Positions 55,357 through 64,000 of a stretch of 64,000 nucleotides of DNA are shown here, piece after piece. The stretch lies in NCBI GenBank assembly GCA_964017235.1, contig OZ024930.1, positions 151,218,221 to 151,282,220 of the forward strand, given 5' to 3'. Below the pieces are notes generated by a model. That model saw nothing but the letters and a program-made list of their open reading frames with translations. It searched no databases and was not told the DNA's origin. Source of the stretch: Sabellastarte sp. h YS-2021 (lineage: Eukaryota > Annelida > Polychaeta > Sabellida > Sabellidae). The translations under genes and the position numbers were made by a program. Position 1 is the stretch's first letter. Each line of letters begins with the position of its first letter.

Positions 55357-56937
55357 CTGTATCTCCATAACCCTCTGCTGATTGTCATGTGGGTTGCTGC
55401 TGAGCTGGTTGAGCTGTTGCTGCAGCTGTTGTATGCGTATGGGTATGTTCTGTTGGAGTGTCTGGTTGGTGGTGGAGAGCTGTACACTTGTTTGCTGGGC
55501 AGATGACTGGCTGCCTTCCATTGAACCTGTGCCTGCAACTGACTGTTGTTGGATATTCTGGCCATCAGGAGTCTGCTGAGTAACCATCTGAAGAGTGGGT
55601 CGGCTAGAGGCTGCCAGGCTGGGCTGATTCTGAGCTACAGCACTAGCAGTGGTGTAAACTGGCCGGATCTGAATACCACTCAGATTGGCCAAACTGCCAT
55701 TAACATTTACAATCCGGATCTGATTTGGGCCCTGCTGGCTTCCACCTAGGATGGAACCTTGTGAGTTTGATGGTTGAGACAGAACAAAGGTCTGCCCCTG
55801 CTGATTAAGATTCGTCAGCTGAAGAGCTTGATTTGACAGAGGTAACTGTGCTAGCCGCTGAGTTACCCCTTGGCCTTGCAAAACTATTTGATTTCCCTGC
55901 TGAACTTGCTGTAGTCTTATCACGCCTGGAGACCCCTGGAGCTGCTGAATGCGTATTGGCTGCCCTGCTCCCCGTGCAATAACATGACCCACATTTGACG
56001 ACTGGATCTGCAACTGTTGAACAGGCTGTTGACCCTGGGCCTGTATAGCCATTGTCTGTGACTGTTGCATATTTCCTCCCTGCACCTGTATTGCATTGCC
56101 TTGGATGCTGTAACTCTGAACAGGTACGCTTTGTACTTGGTTCACTGAACCTTGCTGCTGGTTCATACTGCAAACTTGGCCAGTTGAAGTCGACAGCTGG
56201 TTCATGGATGACTGTTGGGGAGAGTGCATCTGAAAAGAATTCACACTAGACTGTGAACTCATGTTCTGCATTTGCTGTTGTGAAGTTTGCATGCTTTGGT
56301 TGTCTTGGAAAGTGGCCACTTTCTGAGCATTCTGTTGTGGTGCTATATGCATGTTGTTAGTAGGCATAGCGTAATCATGCTGTGATACATACAAGGAGTT
56401 ATTAGCAATAGTGTTGTTCTGAAAAGCAAGCTGCTGTTGTGAGTTTTGCTGTTGCGACCCATCACCTATGAAGGACTGTTGAGCATTTTGTGCACTAGTG
56501 CTTTGATTCCACATAGGACTTTGGGCAGTCTGCTGCTGTTGTGACTGCTGAGGCCTGGGTGGAGTCATGCAGGTATTACCTGTGTTTTGAGCCTGGTAAG
56601 ACTGATAGCCCATGTTTTGTATCTGGCCCGGTTGCTCGACTTGTGGATTGACATACTGTTGATTAGGCGAGATCATTCCCATGTTACCACCACCAGGGGG
56701 ATTCACATCCGGGTTACTGTTAGTGTTGATGCCCTGTTGTAGTTGACTAATGCCACCTTGGCTTACAAAGTTATCAAAGCCATAATGCAAATTCTGATTT
56801 TGCACCACATTTAGCTGCTGACTGGTTATGTTATCAACATTACTGCCAAGATTTTGACCCGATTCAGGAGGCAATAAACCACCACTTACTCCTGTCAACT
56901 CTTCAAGAAACCCAGTTTCCCCTTGAAACATCTCCAT
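55357..56937 (-). CDS. Host Gln-rich VVRIQ-repeat protein, coding exon 1 (start codon)
   Basis: Encodes residues 1-527 of the 882-residue product. The ATG at 56937 has a good context (cacaATGG). The frame is open 15 codons further up, but a strong acceptor (pyrimidine run, then 'ttgtgtcag|cacaATGG') lies 4 bases before the ATG, so the exon probably begins there. The N-terminus MEMFQGETGFLEELTGVSGG is acidic/hydrophobic, like a short activation or docking motif. It is followed by long Gln/Asn/Ser/Met-rich, probably disordered sequence. Near residues 310-430 words such as IRIQQLQGSPGVIRLQQ and QIRIVNVNGSLANL foreshadow the C-terminal VVRIQ repeats. The exon ends IPIRIQQLQQQLNQL...VMEIQ, a possible helix. 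No DNA-binding, enzymatic or zinc-finger domain is seen. Function unknown; a nuclear co-regulator is plausible from composition only. Confidence 0.92.
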
Positions 56938-58167
56938 TGTGCTGACACAATTATAATTTTTGAAAAAAAGAAAAGTCTTCAAATTTCAACTGTATGTATT
57001 AACCACATACTTGATTTCCTGTCACTAGTACCCTGAAATCAATGACAATAATGACTTATACATTTGAGACATTTCAGCATGATTTATCAAATGTAATTTC
57101 AAAACTTATTTCTCAATTTTCAGTTTCGAATTCCTGCAAGACAACTACAACAAGGAGTGTTGAGAACAATCGCCCTAAATATTTTCAACATTAAGAATTT
57201 TACTGAAGCTTGAGAGTAAGTTCATCTTGATGTTTTCTATCCAGAACAATGAAAAAATAGGGGGCCACTGATAAATTTTTTTTTTTTTTTTTTTTTTTTT
57301 TAATGAAGCTAGAACACAAAACATAATTCCCAGATTTAATGTAATTGAGAGAGCTGAAATCAGAAAGGAGTGTACATAACATGTTGTAATTTTTTTATTG
57401 TGTGTCATTAATTTTTAATATGACTTTGTAATTTCATATTTCAGATCAAGCTTAACAAAAAATGAACAAAATAAATAAAGAATGGTACAAGTAAATATAC
57501 TTTCAGTCCAAGGAAACCTCCAACAGAGCTTTGCTAATTGGACTGAATATCTAAGTAAAAATACACTTAATTTGAGATAAAAATGAAATTTGCAAAACTT
57601 TTAACGTTAATAATTTTGCAATATTTCATAAAAACAAAGTTAATACAATATCAATCAAAAATACAGAACAAAAAGATGTGGTCACTGTACAAAATATTAA
57701 GAAGCAAGCCATCCCTAATATAACCAGGTATTGATTTGATGGTCTTGTTAATTTGAGCATGGTCATTTTCTTTGGCAATATAAGAGCATCAACCTTCACT
57801 TAGTAAAAGACAAAATTATGGTTCAGCCTTCAGTTTTATGAAAAAATTTCAAATTGCAGCAAAACAGAATACTTCGAAGTGAAATACATCCAAAAAGAAA
57901 AAAGTCAAAACTCCTGAATATTCAAGATGCAAGGCTACTATTAAGTAATCACTTATATTATGTCTTAAGCGAATACTAATTGTAAGTATTTTCAATTTTC
58001 AATGTGGAGAACAGGTTGAATTTAACCTGAAAGCTTCTATAGTTTTACCATTTGTAGTACTATCCATTTTTAATTTCAAATAGGAACATGGTCAGTGTTC
58101 ACAAACTGACCTTTTATCTCATGGCACAATGTTCCTGCATCCTTGCTTTTCTGGTTTCTACAAATCC
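56938..58167. other. Upstream of first coding exon, probably 5' intron
   Basis: The acceptor just before the ATG implies this is intronic. Contains a T-run at about 57279-57302. No exon was recognised; the promoter and 5' UTR exon of the host gene must lie further right but I cannot place them. Confidence 0.45.
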
Positions 58168-58635
58168 TAGACGTGGTTACCTCGGCTCTACTTTACTTGC
58201 GTGTAGAGCCGTGGCACGACCCCACATAGAACTGGAGATTTGCATAAAATCTTTTTCTGTCGAATAAAACTTGATAAAATGACTGAAAATGGTTTAATAT
58301 AATTAGAAGCAGTTGATATTATGCCAAAGACACAAAAAATACAATATGTGTATGAAATATATGCTATTTTACACAGTTTTTATAATAAAAGACCAGTTTC
58401 AAATTTTTGGAGAAATGGTCCAAAAACCCTGGAAAATCAGTAAATATCATTTGTTTTATGTCAAACATGTTTGCATGTTGACTGATTGTTGAAGAAAATG
58501 AAACAAAATAGTTGTGGGAACAGTTATGTGTTCACATTTGTATGATATTTGTGTTTTATGCAAATCTCCAGTTCTATGTGGGGTCGTGCCACGGCTCTAC
58601 ACGCAAGTAAAGTAGAGCCGAGGTAACCACGTCTA
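58168..58635. mobile_element. MULE-like MITE, 468 bp, 82-bp TIRs, 9-bp TSD
   Basis: Near-perfect 82-bp inverted repeats (58168-58249 and 58554-58635), starting TAGACGTGGTTACCTCGGCT and including 'gtagagccgtggcacgaccc'. An exact 9-bp duplication TACAAATCC flanks it (58159-58167 and 58636-58644). Long inverted ends with a 9-bp duplication fit Mutator-like elements. No transposase. Confidence 0.92.
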
Positions 58636-58688
58636 TACAAATCCCAAGTGCTACAATCGCACCAAGCTCAGATAGTGTCATCAAGGAA

Positions 58689-58888
58689 TACACGGGTGTC
58701 ATTAATGTTAGACGTCATTAATGTTAGACAATGGTATAAAATGGGTAGCTAAACACATTTAATGTGATACATATACACTGATACATAAAAACAAGGGTTT
58801 ACTTATTTCATTCCTGAACATAAAACCAGACAATATAAAAACAACTTGTCTAACATTAATGACGTCTAACATTAATGACACCCGTGTA
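58689..58888. mobile_element. Tc1/mariner-like MITE, about 200 bp, TA target
   Basis: About 42-bp inverted ends (58691-58732 and 58845-58886) start CACGGGTGTCATTAATGTTAG and contain the word ATTAATGTTAGAC twice. Each end is flanked by TA, the usual Tc1/mariner target. No transposase; the open frame crossing it is non-coding. Confidence 0.8.
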
Positions 58889-61800
58889 TGCTGCATTAAA
58901 CTGAATAACATAGTCACTATATTTAGGGACAGAATACACACTTTTACAAAGGGGCAAGGTTTCCAATTGTTTTGGCAAACTAAAACAATCAGGTAGGAAA
59001 AAAGTAACATTTAAGGATACCCATTTAAGTGTACATATAATACTATACGTGATAATAAAAACGTCACAGGTACTTTAATTGAAAGATAGCCCCCAAACAT
59101 CCATCCATACAAAAGACCTTGACCTCATGTGCATTTTAAGAATGTAGCTCAATCCAACGACCCAAGTTATCCACGTGTTTTGAAGAAATCGGAGGACCAT
59201 ATATTATCTACGGCGAATAAAAATGCAAGAAATGTTCACTTACACGCCAAAATAAAGCCACAGAACCAAATAAATACTGCACATTATGGTTTGGAATTTA
59301 CATTAGAACGCCATTTTGTTTTACTTTTGTTCAAAGACACTTTTGTTTTCAGATGTCTCCAACTTGCTTGAATTTATTCCAGAATTTAAATGCCAACAAT
59401 GTTCATATTATGTCACTTTCTAAGACTCAAAGGCTTAAACAATGTAAATAACCACATCTAATTACATACCCACTCGCCTTTAAGCCATATTTTCCTAATT
59501 TATAAATTGTACAATTTTATAGCCTTTGATTTCGCAGCGTTGTAACTCACAACATCTTGATGATGCGCATGGTTTCAAAATGCTAACTAAAACGATACGT
59601 GATTGGTTAATGTAATATTTGTTTAAACTACATCTTTGTTTGCAAATGTAGTATATGGGCGATTTCTTGGATAAATATGTTGTTATTGTTCGCTTTTTGG
59701 TGGATATTACATATTTAAAAGCAAGCAAGGGAGGTAGATATGGTGGGATACTCAAAATTTTTAATAAGTAAATATTTTTGGAGCAGTACCCTGACCAATT
59801 ATAGACTCTGATACTCCAAGAAGCCATTCATGTGCCAACCAATAGAAAACCTTCAAACAAACAGGTGATACGATGCCCGATTTTTCGCGGGGAGATGTAG
59901 GATAATTTGATATGTTAAGTTGTGGCCTCCTCCTCAGATTAGCAGATCAACACTCTCATTGCGAAGATATATCCCCAAAATTTTGATAGCAAATTCGAAG
60001 TAACATATTCTATATTTTTTGCCCCCCCCCCCTTTTAATATAATTCAACTACACTTATGTTCTAAAACGTGTATATTATTGGGGAGAGAAAGAGCTTAAT
60101 TTATTGAATTTTGAAATTATTGTTAATTGTACAATTAGTCATATTGTTTAGGTTATGTTGACAATTAAAAAGACTCCAAAGAACATGTGTGAATTATATA
60201 AATCAAGATGCACAGCAAAAAACAGATAAATATCAGTATGAGTTTATATGTAAGAACTACCATAGTGTTGTAACATACAAGTCTGCATACTATGATCAGT
60301 GTGTGTGTTATTTTTATGAGATTTTTGTGCATTGCTGTCCTTCAAGCATATCTCAAGTTTTCAATGTGAGTTTTAGTACAACATTCCAGTGAAGTGACAT
60401 GATCATTAAAATATGTAGTGTTTATTCTAATTCAATGCAGACCATGGTTCACAGGAAACAGGTTTCATAGAACTTGGGTCACATGACACCATTTATTAGG
60501 AAACGAAGCAGGGAAACACAAGTAAATTCTCTAAATTTGTCCAGAAAATAGGTCATGTGACCACCACTTCCTCTCACATTCCAGAGGTTGTAATGACTGT
60601 GAGTCATCTTTGGCATTCCAAAGCTTAATATAAAAGTAGCAGCACATGCAGTCAAAATTCAGTAAGAACAAGAAGATGTAGTAACAACTAGAAGTAACAA
60701 CTGGTAACAACAAGCAGAAAAAGGAGAAGTAGTAACAACTAATAGGGATGAAAGATCAGAGAAGAAACATCATGTAGTAGATACAGAAGGAGCAGCCTAG
60801 TGCCAAAATGCTGTTAAAAAGAGTTATTCTTAAATATCTAGCTCCAGCATGTTGCAAGGACTTTGTTATACTTTTGTTGTTGATATTTTTAAAGTAAAAG
60901 AGAACCCAGAAGATACTGCATTTTAATATAAACCAACACTTTAATGGTCAAACTTTCCACCCGACAATATCAAGACCATAAATTTAAAGACAAAATTGTG
61001 ACAACTGATAGAAAAATGATTGCCCTCTTTTAGGTTTTCTTCAGCTCAATACAAAACAGATGGTATTACTGAGGGGCGTTCAGTTCTATATCCACATAAA
61101 TATTTGAAAACTAAAGTTGTGAAACAATTACACATTTATTTGTAGATAATCTTTGGAAAAATCTACAAACCTGAATTAAAACCAAAAACTGGTTCCACAT
61201 TTAATTTTAGTGACACAAACAAAGGTTTTGGGCTATACATCTATTGGGCATTCTTTTTGGCCTATAAATTTTGATTTTCTCAAACAAGATATATATTTTT
61301 AAGCGACCAATATGCAAAAAGGACTTGAGCATTAAAACATTTAATTAAAACAAATTACGCTGAACAAGAAATGCTGTCTCAGATTAATAATAGTTTTGCC
61401 AATTTCGATAGAAGATGCATGTCATTATAAAGGGATATTCTGGTAAAATTTAAATCAGTGTATTGATAGTAAATTATACAGGCTCTAAAATATTGATTTG
61501 TTTAGTTTACATTGTTATATAAAATGGCTTTAGTGTGAAACATTTGTATTCATTTACATACTTTGAAAAGGATAAAGGAATAAAAGAATAAAAATATGTG
61601 TTACTTGTACATATATATATTTACATATTAGATGATTAAGTTTGTAAAACAAAATTATAATCTTAATAACACTTGACAAACATAGATCTCTGCCATGAAA
61701 GTCACTTTCACCTTATTTGAAACCGGCCTAGACCAAACTTTTAACTTTATTTTTTACCTAGGCAAAATTAAATTGTAAATTTTATTTTGCCAGGACAAAT

Positions 61801-62038
61801 TTTAAAATTTGTTCACTTTTACATTTCATTTACACAGTGATGTGACAACTATAAAAAACTGTACTTTAAAAAAGGAACAAAGTTTAATTCATGATTTTAA
61901 ACATTTATTTAAAGGTCACATATAAGATTATATAATGCAAATACTTAAATTACTTACATCAGTTAGCATAATAAATATTATTATTAAACAGTTACATGAT
62001 AAGTTGTAAATCAAAGCTTGTTTTGACATGGTTAAACA
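58889..62038. other. Mostly unique AT-rich DNA, no gene recognised
   Basis: Only short open frames with no recognisable domains. Local features: a GC-richer spot at about 59870-59900 ('cccgatttttcgcgggg'), a C-run at 60024-60033, and a degenerate 'gtaacaacta' repeat at 60680-60750. A 5' UTR exon of the host gene could lie here. Confidence 0.4.
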
Positions 62039-62150
62039 CCAGAGATGGGGTCAAATACTTGTAAATGTATTTAAATACAAATACTTTCAAAATTTTAAAA
62101 TATAAATACTTTTTTGTGAATGTTTCTGAAATACTTTTCAAATACTTTTT
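62039..62150. repeat. Fragment of a 'gatggggtcaaatact' type repeat
   Basis: 'agagatggggtcaaatacttg' followed by repeated 'aaatact' words, a form often seen at the end of hAT-type non-autonomous elements. Only one end is visible and no target duplication was found. Confidence 0.4.
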
Positions 62151-62698
62151 TATTGGCGACTTATGAGAGTTGAAATAAAATTGAACAGGTCCCATTTATT
62201 CTTTGTACGATCTGTGTGCAAGCATAGTTCAACTAGCCCTTTAATTCCATTGGTCCCTTACCTAACTAGTTTATAATAAGTGGGTACTAATTGCTGAAAT
62301 CATCAATGTGGCTACCCTGACTTTATATGTCTGTTTCAATTAGCCTTTTAATTTCATTGGTTTATTATTCAAATTTTAATTAATATTTTCTACACAAAAT
62401 GATGACATTATTTGACCTCACTTAGTAAATTGCATTCTGACGTGATTAAAAGAGGGGTAATTAAATTAGTAATTCAGACTTGAACATATTCCACAACAAT
62501 ACTTAGATAAGGTGACCTTAGATCTAAATAAGGGATGGTTTTTCACTTATTAATAAATCTTTCTCACACATTGTATTAACAGGTAAATTTCAAATACTCA
62601 CTTGTAAAATATGAATGGGAACCCAATCAATAGCTAGCGTTTCTAATGATCAGGGACCCGATCGATAGACTCTTGCTTTGAATTTATAGCCACTGATA

Positions 62699-62870
62699 TT
62701 AATCCCCAAAAAGATAACTTTATTGAAAATGGTACTCCGGAGACAAACATTTTACCTACTTAAGTCACTTATGTTAATCCCCAGAAGGATAACTTTACTG
62801 AAAATGGTACTCAGGAGTTGAACATTTTTACCTGCTCAAGCCAATCATGTTAATTCCCAGGATAACTTAA
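62699..62870. repeat. Short tandem repeat, 75-bp unit, about 2.3 copies
   Basis: 'ttaatccccanaaggataactt' and 'gaaaatggtactc-gga' recur at 62699, 62774 and (partly) 62850. Confidence 0.8.
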
Positions 62871-64000
62871 TGCAAATATGTGCTCATTTTTATCTTAAAG
62901 CATATTATATCAGTCTACACAAAACTGAGAACATAATATTGCGAACATAATAGCTACCTACCCCTTTTTGTTGAATAGTTCCCCTAGTCTGATAGGTTTT
63001 TAATGAGTGTGTTTTGAAATCTGAATGACAACATATATGCTTTTGATGAGTACCAACCATCCCCAATTTTATTGTGATACATATTATATATTATTTAAAA
63101 GATGAAGCAGTATCATATATGCAGAACAAAGTACATAACTGCTACTACTCAACTTTCACTTGATTTATGACAATTAAAATAACTCTTTACCCAGCAGGCA
63201 CACGCCTTGAAATGTCCTTGATTTAGAGTTGAAAACAGGTCCTGACATTGAAATGCACATTACCAACTACTAAATCTAAGTTAGTTTTCTGACATGAAAA
63301 AGTAGTGATATTTTGACCAGAAATCATGGTGATTTTTGGTTGAAAAACTCACACTGACACAATTTCAACACTATTTCAAAGCTGGATTTCTGACTGGAAA
63401 AAGTAGTGATACTTCATAAAAATTCACCACTAAATCAAGTTAGGTTTTTCGACATGAAATCTTAGTCATGTTATTGAACAGAAAACAGGTTGAATATTGG
63501 GAAATGAATGACTGGTTGATTGAAAATTCATTTTCTAGAGGGTGACATAGTGATTAAGTCTAACTTTTTGAAAGAACTATTATTGCAATTGTTTTTGAAT
63601 TTGTAGGTATTTGTAAAGCAAAGACTAATTTTTAAAGATTATAAAGATGATAAAGATTATGTGTGCATGTACATTTTTATCCATTCTCCTTATTAATTAA
63701 CTGATGCATCCAAATATAATTTTTATAATTTATAATTATATTTTGATTAATACAATTCCCGATAATTAAAAAAAACATTTTGAAATCAAACTTATCTTAA
63801 ATAAAAAAAGATAAATTCAAACTTATTCATCAAAACTTAGTAATTAGAATTTGTTTCTCAAAATTCTCCCATACACAAAGAACTAGTTTTCAGTTTGCAA
63901 GTTTACACTGAAAACTTCTCTATACAGAGAACCTAAGCTATAACATTTTATCACACAACAGTGAGTTGGGGGGTTCCTGGTTTTTCTTATCTGTACTCTG
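62871..64000. other. No gene seen; possible degenerate MITE at 63190-63540
   Basis: At 63190 'cccagcaggcacacgcc' begins a stretch with repeated words 'gacatgaaaaagtagtgata' and 'caccactaaatcaagttagg' up to about 63540. The CCCAGCAGGCAC start occurs in repeats of many marine invertebrates (from memory). The matching opposite end was not found. The rest is AT-rich. Confidence 0.35.

Noticed and set aside
55382..56249. Plus-strand and other-frame ORFs over host exon 1 (for example 122 codons at 55805-56173)
   Set aside because: Shadows of a 1.6-kb Gln-rich exon, in which CAG/CAA-rich codons leave other frames open.
57175..57408. 77-codon minus-strand frame with a long Lys run
   Set aside because: The Lys run is only the translation of the T-tract at 57279-57302.
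59129..59371. 80-codon plus-strand frame as a possible small gene
   Set aside because: No domain, no good splice sites or neighbours, and similar lengths are expected by chance in this stretch.

Overview
The window looks like part of a bivalve mollusc genome, or that of a close lophotrochozoan. It is AT-rich and has one visible spliced gene on the minus strand with large introns. Most of the rest is repeats: DIRS-type tyrosine-recombinase retrotransposons, long satellite arrays with 146-155 bp monomers, many short non-autonomous DNA transposons with clean target-site duplications, and a tRNA-derived SINE with a mollusc-type tail. The taxon is inferred from repeat style, since no marker gene is present.

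Host gene. Five coding exons on the minus strand (56937-55357, 44568-44426, 42541-42394, 23792-23347, 21402-21072) join in phase with consensus splice sites into one 882-residue reading frame. The protein is very rich in Gln, Ser and Asn, and its C-terminal third holds about 18 copies of a VVRIQ-like motif spread over three exons. A splice acceptor just before the ATG implies an upstream non-coding exon. I do not recognise the gene; a nuclear co-regulator is a guess from composition.

Layout. 1-1450: relic of a DIRS element (minus). 3030-13820: repeat blocks, including composite element B1 (5806-12900) with about 31 monomers of 155 bp. 14231-20454: full-length DIRS element (minus) with gag-like, RT/RNase H and recombinase frames, 171-bp inverted terminal repeats and an internal complementary region; it lies about 620 bp past the host stop codon. 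21072-56937: host gene. Its 18.6-kb third intron holds a 40-bp minisatellite that flips orientation and is fused to a 5'-truncated DIRS element (plus), a near-identical 2.24-kb tandem repeat, and composite element A2 with about 11 monomers of 146 bp. Intron 1 holds a nested stack: composite A3, split by a 5.5-kb hAT-like element, which itself contains composite B2. 57-64 kb: mostly unique AT-rich DNA with a MULE-like and a Tc1/mariner-like MITE.

Most interesting points: (1) the VVRIQ-repeat protein; (2) 146-bp monomers that carry nuclear-receptor half-sites (DR1 and TCAAGGTCA) in arrays inside introns; (3) composite families A and B, with defined ends around tandem-array cores; (4) a shared A6-G25/28 tract at nearly the same distance after the recombinase stop in both DIRS elements; (5) a set of target-site-verified MITEs, one with an empty paralogous site in the same window.
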